The position numbers and the translations under genes are program-made. From assembly GCF_013409255.1 (NCBI RefSeq), contig NZ_JACCAS010000001.1, forward strand, positions 186,001-250,000: a stretch of 64,000 nt of DNA. The letters are read 5' to 3'. Below the pieces are notes generated by a model, which did not search any database, was not told where the DNA came from, and saw only the letters and a program-made list of their open reading frames with translations. The stretch is from Paraburkholderia bryophila (GTDB taxonomy: Bacteria; Pseudomonadota; Gammaproteobacteria; Burkholderiales; Burkholderiaceae). Of this stretch, positions 9,145 through 16,960 are shown one piece after another; the first letter of the stretch is position 1; each line of letters begins with the position of its first letter.

Positions 9145-9381
9145 TCATTTCCCCGCGGGTTGGCTAGCGGCGGCGGCCGCGCTGGCCGCCTTGTCCTTTT
9201 TCTTCGCTTCGTGGTGGCCGATCGCGCAGCCTGCCGCCGCACCGGCTACGCCATGGTCGCCGGCCACGTGGCCGGCCACGCCGCCCACGACGGCGCCCTT
9301 GGTACAGCCCTCGGCATGCACGGCGGTGTTGGCGAGCGCCATGACGGCGGCGAGGGCAACGGTGGTGAAGGCTCGTTTCAA
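9145..9381 (-). CDS. Small exported glycine-zipper protein
   Basis: 78 residues from a TTG at 9381 preceded by AGGAG at 6-base spacing. A signal peptide (MKRAFTTVALAAVMALANTAVHA) is followed by a Gly/Ala-rich segment with repeats of the GxxxG kind (KGAVVGGVAGHVAGDHGVAG) and a Lys/Ala-rich tail. This is the pattern of glycine-zipper envelope proteins related to Rick_17kDa/OmpA-like small lipoproteins, but without a lipobox. Function is unknown; periplasmic or outer-membrane association is likely. Confidence 0.75.
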   Translation of the reverse strand: MKRAFTTVALAAVMALANTAVHAEGCTKGAVVGGVAGHVAGDHGVAGAAAGCAIGHHEAKKKDKAASAAAAASQPAGK

Positions 9382-9550
9382 TTGATGCTCCTGGTTTTAA
9401 TGAGAGTGCGTACAGGACCAGCAATTGCGAGGCCTGGGCACGACGGCGTTCATGCTGTCGAACGCGCCTCAGGTGAAACCATGAGCCCGGCGGCGGCCGC
9501 CTCCCGGTGTATGCTTTTGGACGGTTGCCCACTTCCCCTTCCTTGCCGCA

Positions 9551-11530
9551 ATGAACCAGCTCGACGTCCCGCCCGCCGATGACAATGACGAACCCGCACC
9601 GGCCGGGGCCCCGTTCCCGGCACGGAAGCGCGCGCCCGCCGGCGTCGATTACGGCATGCTGGTCCAGGCGATCGAAGACTATGCGATCTTCCTGCTGGAT
9701 GCGACCGGCCACATCGTCAGTTGGAGCGCCGGCGCGCAGAAGCTGAAGGGGTACACGGAAGCGGAGATCATCGGCGAGCACTTTTCGCGCTTCTACACCG
9801 CCGAAGCGGTGGCACGCGGCTGGCCCGCGTACGAACTGCAGCAGGCGTCGCTGACCGGCCGTTTCGAGGACGAAGGCTGGCGCGTGCGCAAGGACGGCAC
9901 GACCTTCTGGTCGAACGTCGTGATCACGGCGATCCGCGACCAGGACGGCAAAGTCACGGGCTTCGCCAAGATCACGCGCGACCTGACCGCGCAACGCGAG
10001 TATCTGGAAGCGTTGCGGCAGAGCGAAGAGCGTTTCCGGCTGCTGGTGGATAGCGTGAAGGACTACGCGATCTTCATGCTCGATCCGGACGGCAATGTGA
10101 TCAGCTGGAACGCCGGCGCGGCGCGCATCAAAGGCTATTCGCGCGACGACATTGTCGGCCGGCATTTCTCGACGTTCTATCCGCCGGAGGATGTCGCGGC
10201 GGGTAAGCCCGCGCGCGAGCTGGCGATCGCCCGCCAGATCGGTCACGTCGAGGACGAAGGCTGGCGCGTGCGCAAGGACGGCACGACCTTCTGGGCCAAC
10301 GTCAACATTACCGCCGTGTACGACGAGACGAAGCGCTTGCGCGGCTTCGCCAAGGTCACGCGCGATCTGACCGAACGGCGTCAACGCGAAGAGTTGGAGC
10401 GCTCGAGCGACCGCATGCGCACGTTTCTCGCGACCCTCGCGCATGAATTGCGCAATCCGCTCGCGCCGGTGCGCAACGCGCTCGGCGTGATGCAACTGGA
10501 GACCGGCGTGAGTCCCACGCTGGCGCGTTCGCGCGATCTGATCGACCGCCAGGTCACGCATCTCACGCGACTGGTCGACGATCTGCTCGACGTCGGCCGG
10601 ATCATGTCGGACAAAGTCGAGTTGCGCGTGACCGATGTCGATCTGGCCGAAGTGGTGGCGCGCGGCATCGAAGCGGCGCGGCCGTTTACCGACGCGCACG
10701 AACAGCGTGTCGTCGTGCATTTGCCGCACGATCCGGTGGTGGTGCGTGGTGACATGACGCGTCTCGTGCAGGTGCTGCAGAACCTGCTGCACAACGCGTC
10801 GAAATTCTCGCCGGTGGGCAGCCGTGTCGACGTGCAGGGGCGTATCGAGCATCGCATGGCGGTGCTTGAAGTGCGCGACCAGGGACGCGGGATTCCCGTG
10901 CGTTCGCTCGACCGGATTTTCGAATTGTTCGCGCAGGAGAAGGACGGCCTGACCGCGGGCGCGGGCGGCCTCGGTATCGGCCTGACGCTGTGCAAATCGC
11001 TGGTCGAGATGCATGGCGGCAGCATTCTCGCGACTAGCGAAGGCGCGGGATGCGGCAGCAGCTTCACGGTGAGCCTGCCGCTGGCCGCCGCGCCGTCCAC
11101 GGCGGCGGACGATGCGCCGAACGCGGCGGACGGTGAAGTTGCGCCGCTGCGTATTCTGCTGGTCGACGACAATCGCGATTCGGCCGACAGTCTCGCCATG
11201 CTGCTCGAACTCAAGGGCCACACGGTGCGGATCGCCTACGAAGGGCAGCAGGCGCTCGACGTCGCGCCGCGTTTCGCGCCGCACCTCGCGGTGATCGATC
11301 TGGCGATGCCGAAAATGGACGGCTTCGCGACGATCGCCGGGCTGCTTGCCATGCCTGAACTCGGGAATACGATGTTTGCGGCCATGACCGGCTTCGGTCA
11401 TGCGAGCGATCGTGAACGTACGCGCGAAGCGGGGTTCGATGTGCATCTGGTGAAGCCGGTGGAACTGGCGCTGTTCGATGATCTGCTGGCGCAGGTCGAG
11501 GCGCGGCGTAGCGGCCGGGCTGCGGGTTAG
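9551..11530 (+). CDS. PAS-PAS hybrid sensor histidine kinase with C-terminal receiver
   Basis: 659 residues. Two consecutive PAS domains with PAC tails (about 33-145 and 160-275) precede a HisKA dimerisation domain with the phosphorylatable HELRNPLAPVRN (about 297), a HATPase domain (about 405-520, with GGLGIGLTLCKSLVEMHGG) and a receiver domain (about 535-655, acceptor Asp in DLAMPKMDG). There is no transmembrane segment, so it senses a cytoplasmic cue. The two PAS copies share an exact 47-base stretch, pointing to recent duplication or gene conversion. No response-regulator gene follows, so the output partner is probably encoded elsewhere. Confidence 0.92.
   Translation: MNQLDVPPADDNDEPAPAGAPFPARKRAPAGVDYGMLVQAIEDYAIFLLDATGHIVSWSAGAQKLKGYTEAEIIGEHFSRFYTAEAVARGWPAYELQQASLTGRFEDEGWRVRKDGTTFWSNVVITAIRDQDGKVTGFAKITRDLTAQREYLEALRQSEERFRLLVDSVKDYAIFMLDPDGNVISWNAGAARIKGYSRDDIVGRHFSTFYPPEDVAAGKPARELAIARQIGHVEDEGWRVRKDGTTFWANVNITAVYDETKRLRGFAKVTRDLTERRQREELERSSDRMRTFLATLAHELRNPLAPVRNALGVMQLETGVSPTLARSRDLIDRQVTHLTRLVDDLLDVGRIMSDKVELRVTDVDLAEVVARGIEAARPFTDAHEQRVVVHLPHDPVVVRGDMTRLVQVLQNLLHNASKFSPVGSRVDVQGRIEHRMAVLEVRDQGRGIPVRSLDRIFELFAQEKDGLTAGAGGLGIGLTLCKSLVEMHGGSILATSEGAGCGSSFTVSLPLAAAPSTAADDAPNAADGEVAPLRILLVDDNRDSADSLAMLLELKGHTVRIAYEGQQALDVAPRFAPHLAVIDLAMPKMDGFATIAGLLAMPELGNTMFAAMTGFGHASDRERTREAGFDVHLVKPVELALFDDLLAQVEARRSGRAAG
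9864..10294 (+). repeat. Exact 47-base direct repeat in the two PAS domains
   Basis: Positions 9864-9910 and 10248-10294 are identical. Both encode the block DEGWRVRKDGTTFW in the PAC part of each PAS domain. The rest of the two domains has diverged much more. Confidence 0.9.
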
Positions 11531-11762
11531 GCTTCTCTCAATGTGGCGCGTGCTTCACTTATGGCGAAGCGTTCCTCGCTGATAACAGACTGTGCCTCGC
11601 TTATCACCGAGCGTCTTCGGGCACGTGCTGCCCAAACTATCTTCTGTCAAAACCCTGTCCGCGCGGCTGTGATGCGTGCGGCACGACGCTTGCTGAGCGT
11701 CTTCATGCGCGGCGGCGCCTGACACTCCGCCGGCACCTGATCGACAGCTTCTGGGAGGCACG

Positions 11763-13094
11763 ATGCTCGATACGCGAGATCGTGCGGCCGGCGTCAGCGC
11801 GCGGCCGCCGCAAAGGTTTGACACGGCTCATCGCGCGCGTGAGACAGCGCGTGCGCAGCCCATGGTGGCGCCTTCCGCGGCGTTGGAAGATTTTCTGCGT
11901 AACACGCGTTTCGATCCTCACGATTCCGCTTCGCTCGGTGATGTGTTGCGCGCGCTGGTCGAATACGGCTGTGATCGTGCGCCGTTTGTGCCACTGCCAG
12001 GCCATGGTCAGACTTTGGCGCGGTGGCGCGCGTTGGCTGCGGTGGCCGCCTGCGATCTCGGGCTTGTCAAACTCTTCGAAGGCCATACGGATGCGTTGGC
12101 GATTCTTGCGGAGTTGGGCGGTCCTGCTGTGGCGTCGGGAAGTCGTTGGGCAGTGTGGGCGGCGGAGCCGCCGGATGCCCGGGTGGTGGCGAGGGTGGGA
12201 AATACTCAAAGGGTTGACGGGCAAGCGGGACACGCGGGACAAGTGGGACAAGCAGAGCAAGCAGATCAGGTGGGGCTGCCGGGTTTCGCGGAGCGGATCG
12301 CTCAACACACGCAAGTGCATCTCACCGGCACGAAGGCCTGGTGTTCGGGCGCGGCCGTCGTCAGCCATGCGCTCGTGACCGCGTGGCTGGACGACGAACC
12401 CGTGCTCGTGGCCGTCGCGATGGATCATCCGACGATCGCGATCGATTCGTCGAAATGGCAGGCTGTCGGCATGCAGGCCACGGCTAGCGCTGACGTCCGC
12501 TTCGCGCAGACCCCCGCGACACTGATCGGCACGGCGCACGCGTACGTGCGCCGGCCAGGTTTCTGGCAGGGCGGAGCAGGCATCGCCGCGTGCTGGTACG
12601 GCGCCGCCGCGCGGATCGGTGAACGGGTGCGCGAGACGTCGTCGCCTCAGGCGGATGCGCATCGTCTGGCGCATCTGGGCGCGATCGACGTTGCGTTGGC
12701 ATCGGCCGCTGCCGTGCTGCGCGAAGCCGCTGCGTGGATCGACGCAAACCCGCTCGCCGACGCGCAACGCGTGGCGCTGCGCGCACGCCTCGTCGTGGAG
12801 GCGGCGGCGACTGAAGTCATGCATCACGCGACCCGCGCGCTTGGCGCGGGTCCGTTGTGCCGTGACGCACGTTTTGCGCGTGCGCTGGCGGATTTGCCGG
12901 TGTTTTTGCGGCAAAGCCACGCGGAGCGCGATCTTGCCGCGCTCGGCGCGCTGATGACGGCCACGCATAACAATGCGGGCACCGATGCGCACGCGAACTC
13001 CCATTCAAACGCCACGGCCAACTCGAACGCCAACTCGAACACGAGCGCCAACGTCGCCCCTCACGATCCGGGAACCGCGCCATGGACGCTCTAA
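11763..13094 (+). CDS. Acyl-CoA dehydrogenase-like protein
   Basis: 443 residues, starting at an ATG after GGGAGG. The central HLTGTKAWCSGAAVVSHALV region and the overall layout resemble acyl-CoA dehydrogenases, flavoproteins that oxidise acyl thioesters, although the match is to a divergent branch. Two low-complexity stretches are unusual: a Gln/Gly/Ala run near residues 155-170 and an Asn/Ser/Ala-rich C-terminal tail. The stop overlaps the next gene by 13 bases, so it is translationally coupled to a methyltransferase and a glycosyltransferase. That trio is often found with a PIG-L deacetylase in Proteobacteria; none is present here. The substrate is unknown. Confidence 0.75.
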   Translation: MLDTRDRAAGVSARPPQRFDTAHRARETARAQPMVAPSAALEDFLRNTRFDPHDSASLGDVLRALVEYGCDRAPFVPLPGHGQTLARWRALAAVAACDLGLVKLFEGHTDALAILAELGGPAVASGSRWAVWAAEPPDARVVARVGNTQRVDGQAGHAGQVGQAEQADQVGLPGFAERIAQHTQVHLTGTKAWCSGAAVVSHALVTAWLDDEPVLVAVAMDHPTIAIDSSKWQAVGMQATASADVRFAQTPATLIGTAHAYVRRPGFWQGGAGIAACWYGAAARIGERVRETSSPQADAHRLAHLGAIDVALASAAAVLREAAAWIDANPLADAQRVALRARLVVEAAATEVMHHATRALGAGPLCRDARFARALADLPVFLRQSHAERDLAALGALMTATHNNAGTDAHANSHSNATANSNANSNTSANVAPHDPGTAPWTL

Positions 13095-13747
13095 CGCCCC
13101 GCACCGAGGACCGGCCCGCTGACACGACATCGACCTCGCCATCATCCTCACCAACAACCTATTTCGACAACCTCTACCGCCGCAGCGACGACCCCTGGAA
13201 CCTGCGCGAAGGCTGGTACGAAAGCCGCAAACGCTCGCTCACCCTCGCGCTATTACCGCGTCCGCGCTACCGCAACGCATTCGAACCCGGCTGCGCGAAC
13301 GGCGAACTGACCTTCGAACTGGCCAAACGCTGCGACGCATTACTCGCAGCCGATCTCCACGAACGCGCCGTGCAACTCGCCGGCGAACGCATGGCCGGCG
13401 CATCGCAAGTCCGTATCGAACGACGCACCGTGCCGCGCGATTGGCCCGTCGAGGCCGGCCCCTTCGATCTGATCGTGATCAGCGAATTCGCCTATTACCT
13501 GCACGCGGCCGAGCTCGACGCGCTCGCCGGATGCATCGCCGCGTCGCTCACGCCGGACGGCACGCTGCTCGCCTGTCACTGGCGCCGGCCCTTCGCCGAA
13601 GCGCTCGAATCCGCCGACACCGCGCATGCGTTGTTCGATGCGCGTTGCGGCCTGACGCGTCTAGCGCATCACGACGAAGCCGATCTGCTGATCGACGTCT
13701 GGTCGCGCGACGCACGTTCGGTGGCGCAACGCGAGGGGCTCCTATGA
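13082..13747 (+). CDS. NodS-like SAM-dependent methyltransferase
   Basis: 221 residues. The N-terminal FDNLYRRSDDPWNLREGWYE and the SAM-binding FEPGCANGELTFELAKRCD resemble the NodS/class I methyltransferase group. In rhizobia NodS N-methylates chitooligosaccharide Nod factor precursors; here the substrate is unknown. The gene overlaps the upstream acyl-CoA dehydrogenase-like gene by 13 bases and the downstream glycosyltransferase by 4 (ATGA), implying coupled translation and a shared pathway, perhaps for a modified glycolipid or sugar. Confidence 0.85.
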   Translation: MDALTPRTEDRPADTTSTSPSSSPTTYFDNLYRRSDDPWNLREGWYESRKRSLTLALLPRPRYRNAFEPGCANGELTFELAKRCDALLAADLHERAVQLAGERMAGASQVRIERRTVPRDWPVEAGPFDLIVISEFAYYLHAAELDALAGCIAASLTPDGTLLACHWRRPFAEALESADTAHALFDARCGLTRLAHHDEADLLIDVWSRDARSVAQREGLL

Positions 13748-14397
13748 TCGGCGTGATCGTTCCGGCGCATAACGAAGAGGCGTTGCTGGCGCCTTGCCTC
13801 GCGGCCTTGCTCGGCGCGTCGCGGCATGAGGACCTGGTGGGCGAAACCGTGCGCATCGTGGTCGTGCTCGATGCCTGCGACGACTTCAGCGGCGCCATCG
13901 CGCGCGCGTACGGCGTCGAGACCTTGACACTGAAGGCGCGCAACGTCGGCATTGCGCGCGCGACGGGCGCGGATTTTTTACTCGCCGACGGCGCCCGCTG
14001 GCTCGCTTTCACCGACGCCGACAGCCGCGTGTCGGCGGGCTGGCTGGTCGCGCAACTCTCGCTGGATGCGGATGCCGTGTGCGGCTCGATTGCCGTCGAC
14101 GACTGGACCTCGCATCCGCTCAGCGTGCGCGAGTATTTTCGCAAGACGTATGTGGATGCCGATGGTCATCGGCATATTCACGGCGCGAACCTGGGCGTGT
14201 CCGCCGACGCGTATCGTCGCGCGGGCGGCTTTCCACCGCTGACCTGCAGTGAAGACGTCGCGCTGGTCGACCGCTTGATCGCGACCGGCGCGCGCATTGC
14301 GTGGAGCGCCGCGCCGCGCGTGATCACCAGTGCGCGCGCGGTCGCCCGCGCACGCGGCGGCTTCGGCGATACGCTCGCGGCGTGGGCGGCGGGATGA
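13744..14397 (+). CDS. Family 2 glycosyltransferase
   Basis: 217 residues starting at the ATG that overlaps the methyltransferase stop. It opens with IGVIVPAHNEEALLAPCL, the nucleotide-binding beginning of GT-A family 2 enzymes, and has the metal-binding FTDADSRVSAGW and an acceptor-site segment GGFPPLTCSEDVALVDRL. No membrane segment is obvious, so it is probably cytoplasmic. A longer reading frame beginning at 13441 runs inside the methyltransferase and was rejected. Donor and acceptor sugars are unknown. Confidence 0.87.
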   Translation: MIGVIVPAHNEEALLAPCLAALLGASRHEDLVGETVRIVVVLDACDDFSGAIARAYGVETLTLKARNVGIARATGADFLLADGARWLAFTDADSRVSAGWLVAQLSLDADAVCGSIAVDDWTSHPLSVREYFRKTYVDADGHRHIHGANLGVSADAYRRAGGFPPLTCSEDVALVDRLIATGARIAWSAAPRVITSARAVARARGGFGDTLAAWAAG

Positions 14398-14404
14398 CTG
14401 AAGT

Positions 14405-15802
14405 TCACCCACGCCCGCCGCGCGCGATTTCCTCACCCGCGCGATGCGGCATGCGCAGCGTGACCGGAATCGACGCGAGCGAGCACAGCCCCACCACCAG
14501 AAACGCCGGCCAGAAATCCGACCACATGATGCTCGGATGCCCGTTCAGCGCGCGCGAAATCTGCAGCACGATGCCGCCTATCGTCACGCCGAGACCGAGC
14601 GACATCTGCTGCACGACGCTGCCGAGGCTCGTCGCGCGGCCCACGTCGCGGCTGGCGATTTCGGCGTAGGTCAGCGAATTCAGACTCGTGAACTGCAAGG
14701 CCGGGAAGAAGCCGCCGAGCAGCACCACGACCCAGATGAGCCAGGCCGGCGTGCCGGGGAAAAACAGGCCGCAGGCCGCGATCGAGATGCCCGACAACAC
14801 GGCGTTGACCACCAGCACCGAACGGAAGCCGAACCGGTGCAGCACGTTCGACGCGATCACCCGCATGAACATGCCGCCGAATGCGGACGCGCAAGTAATC
14901 AACCCGGATTCGAACGCGCTCATGCCGTGGCCTTCCTGCAGCATCAGCGGCAACAGAAACGGCAGCGCGCCGAGGCCGATGCGAAACAGCGAGCCGCCCA
15001 GCACACTCGCCTGAAACGTCGGCACCTTGAAAAAGCGCAGATCCAGCAGCGGATGCTCGACGCGTTGCGCGTAGGCGATGTAGCCGAGCAGCAGCACGGC
15101 GCCGCTCGCGCACATGCCGAACGCGTTCTGATTCGATATCAGCTCGCCGCCCACCAGCGAAAGCCCGAGCAGCAGCAACACCGCGCCCGCCGCCGACAGC
15201 AGGAAACCGATCCAGTCGAGTGGGCCCGGGTCCGGTTCACGCGTGTTGGCGATATGCCGGTTGGTCAGATAAATGCCGAGCATGCCGATCGGCACGTTGA
15301 TGAAGAAAATCAGCCGCCAGTGCAGATACGTGGTGATGAAGCCGCCGAGCAGCGGGCCGGCGGCGGGGCCGAGCAGGGCGGGCACGCTCAGATAGTTCAT
15401 CGCGCGAATAAAGTCGGCTTTGTGAACCACGCGAAAAATGATGATGCGCCCGACCGGCACCATCATCGCGCCGCCTACGCCTTGCACGAAGCGCGCGAGC
15501 GTGAAGGTGGCCAGCGAATTCGACGCCGCGCACAGCAGCGAGCCGGTCACGAAAATGCCGATCGCCGTGCGAAAGATGGTGCGCGCGCCGAACCGGTCGG
15601 CCAGCCACCCGCACACGGGGATAAACACGCCGAGGCCCAGCACGTAGCTCGTCACGGCGATTTTCAGGGTGACCGGATCGCGCCCGAAGTCGCGCGCCAT
15701 GGCCGGCAGCGCGGTGACGATCACGTTCGCGTCGACGCTCTCCATGAACATCGCACAAGCGACGATGAGAGGCGCGATCATGGCTTTCTGAACGACGGTC
15801 AT
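14405..15802 (-). CDS. MFS transporter, DHA2 (EmrB/QacA-like) drug exporter
   Basis: 465 residues with many hydrophobic segments. It starts with a DHA2-like first helix (ACAMFMESVDANVIVTALPA), has the motif-A region GWLADRFGARTIFRTAIG and the following ARFVQGVGGAMMVPVGRIII. The family exports drugs, dyes or metabolites using the proton gradient. No membrane-fusion partner is adjacent, so it probably works as a single-component exporter. It converges with the glycosyltransferase gene, leaving only 7 bases between them. Confidence 0.88.
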   Translation of the reverse strand: MTVVQKAMIAPLIVACAMFMESVDANVIVTALPAMARDFGRDPVTLKIAVTSYVLGLGVFIPVCGWLADRFGARTIFRTAIGIFVTGSLLCAASNSLATFTLARFVQGVGGAMMVPVGRIIIFRVVHKADFIRAMNYLSVPALLGPAAGPLLGGFITTYLHWRLIFFINVPIGMLGIYLTNRHIANTREPDPGPLDWIGFLLSAAGAVLLLLGLSLVGGELISNQNAFGMCASGAVLLLGYIAYAQRVEHPLLDLRFFKVPTFQASVLGGSLFRIGLGALPFLLPLMLQEGHGMSAFESGLITCASAFGGMFMRVIASNVLHRFGFRSVLVVNAVLSGISIAACGLFFPGTPAWLIWVVVLLGGFFPALQFTSLNSLTYAEIASRDVGRATSLGSVVQQMSLGLGVTIGGIVLQISRALNGHPSIMWSDFWPAFLVVGLCSLASIPVTLRMPHRAGEEIARGGRG

Positions 15803-15963
15803 GGGGCAATGCTGCGGCGGACGGTCGCAGGCAAAGGGGTCATTATTGCACCTGTACGGTGCGGTTTGTTAACACCGGGCGACCTTGTTTGCGACCCTTT
15901 TTGAGATTTGCCATTACCGCGTGGCATCGACGCCAGAAGGCGCGCGACTATTATTGATATTTG

Positions 15964-15991
15964 TTGCGGTGCGGCACGAGAGGACTATAAT
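15964..15991 (+). promoter_or_regulatory. Candidate sigma-70 promoter for the 52-residue protein
   Basis: A perfect TATAAT at 15986-15991 is preceded by TTGCGG at 15964-15969 with 16-base spacing; TTGTTG at 15961 with 19-base spacing is an alternative. The transcript would begin around 15998, some 35 bases upstream of the small gene's ATG at 16033. Confidence 0.55.
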
Positions 15992-16032
15992 CGGGTTATT
16001 GCCTAGGTATAAACCCTATACAGGAATCCACC

Positions 16033-16191
16033 ATGAACACCGCTTCCAATACCGCCGCCGCCCGTGCTACTGCAACTGCAACCACCCGCAACAACTGGCT
16101 CGGCAAGCTGCGCGCTTTGGCGCTGCAGGCGCTGAACATCCATCTGCAAACCTGCGCGATCATGGCCGAAGCGCATCGCCGTCCGCAGTAA
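16033..16191 (+). CDS. Small hypothetical protein, 52 residues
   Basis: An ATG after ACAGGAA opens a 52-residue frame with an Ala/Thr-rich N-terminus (NTAAARATATATTRNNW) and an amphipathic helix (LGKLRALALQALNIHLQTCA). A clear promoter lies upstream. It has no recognisable domain and no signal peptide. The consensus -10, ribosome site and helix make it more likely than not a real gene, but conservation would have to confirm it. Confidence 0.55.
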   Translation: MNTASNTAAARATATATTRNNWLGKLRALALQALNIHLQTCAIMAEAHRRPQ

Positions 16192-16360
16192 AGCTGCAAT
16201 AAGGCTGCAGTAACGCCGCAGCCAGTCAGGCCAGCGTCACGCGTCGTACCGCAGGACAACAGAGCGGGGAGCGCGAAACGCGCTAACGTCAACCGCGCAG
16301 GGCGCCACGCTTTCAAAAGCGTCGAAGCGCCGCGCGGCCGCGCACCGGTTGCGCGTTACC

Positions 16361-16507
16361 TCAGTCGTGACGGGTCTGCGCCCGCACCGTCGATACCGTT
16401 GGGCGCTCCCTGGTGGCGCGCGCGGATAGCGCGCTCATCAGCAGCGCCATCGACACCAGCCCGACCAGATAAATCCCCGCCATCACCCAATCCTGTTCCG
16501 CCATCAT
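16361..16507 (-). CDS. Small single-span membrane protein, 48 residues
   Basis: The frame begins at the ATG at 16507 directly after a strong AGGGAG ribosome site on the reverse strand. It encodes MMAEQDWVMAGIYLVGLVSM followed by further hydrophobic residues and a basic, polar C-terminus, so one transmembrane segment near residues 8-28 is predicted. An upstream extension to 16639 has no support from a ribosome site and starts inside a long palindrome, so it was rejected. Function is unknown. Confidence 0.6.
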   Translation of the reverse strand: MMAEQDWVMAGIYLVGLVSMALLMSALSARATRERPTVSTVRAQTRHD

Positions 16508-16960
16508 CGTTCTCCCTCTAGTGCCGTAGTTCACCCGGTGCATGCAGTGCATTGCACGCCGCCCTTGATCTCGATTACGGCACGCGACGCGCGAATCTTG
16601 ATGCCGCGCGTCGAGGATTAATGGGGATTCAATCTTCATGCGGCCCGCATGAAGATTGAATCTTTCGGCTCGTCGTGCCGATTAGCGTTTAAACTTCAGC
16701 CCCTTTCGGCCGCAGGGTGTTCGTCAGCCTCCACCAGCATTCGGCAAGATCGACCGTTCTGGCCGCCGCGTCCTTATTCGGCTGACCCGGCCGGTCATGA
16801 GCGCCCCTCATTTCGATCCGCGACCCAGGTTAAATCCCTGCGAACAGGCTGACGCTGTCAACCTTTTCAGTTCGGTGCCGTTATCCATTTGTAATCGCCA
16901 GAGTAAGGCGACGCCGCGACCGACGATCCGTCGTCGCGACTGCTCCACGCAAGGCCCGCA
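16508..16960. other. 453-base non-coding interval upstream of mprF, with a long palindrome
   Basis: Divergent interval between the 48-residue membrane protein and mprF. Its main feature is the 37-base palindrome at 16626-16662. The remaining sequence holds no convincing frame with a ribosome site and no intrinsic terminator. The mprF promoter must lie here but no strong -35/-10 pair stands out. Confidence 0.6.
16626..16662. repeat. 37-base palindrome with perfect 18-base arms
   Basis: GATTCAATCTTCATGCGG at 16626-16643 is followed by one base and then its exact reverse complement at 16645-16662. No T tract follows in either direction, so it is a poor terminator. Its perfect symmetry and moderate GC content point to a protein-binding site, a cruciform or a repetitive extragenic element. 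Confidence 0.8.

Noticed and set aside
9164..11446. A 760-codon open frame on the minus strand
   Set aside because: It is antisense to the PAS-PAS hybrid kinase; composition is Arg/His-rich as in GC-driven shadow frames, with no domain and no ribosome site.
16649..16852. A plus-strand frame starting MKIES, mirroring MKIES on the other strand
   Set aside because: Both begin inside the 37-base palindrome, which forces the same first codons on each strand; neither start has a ribosome site.
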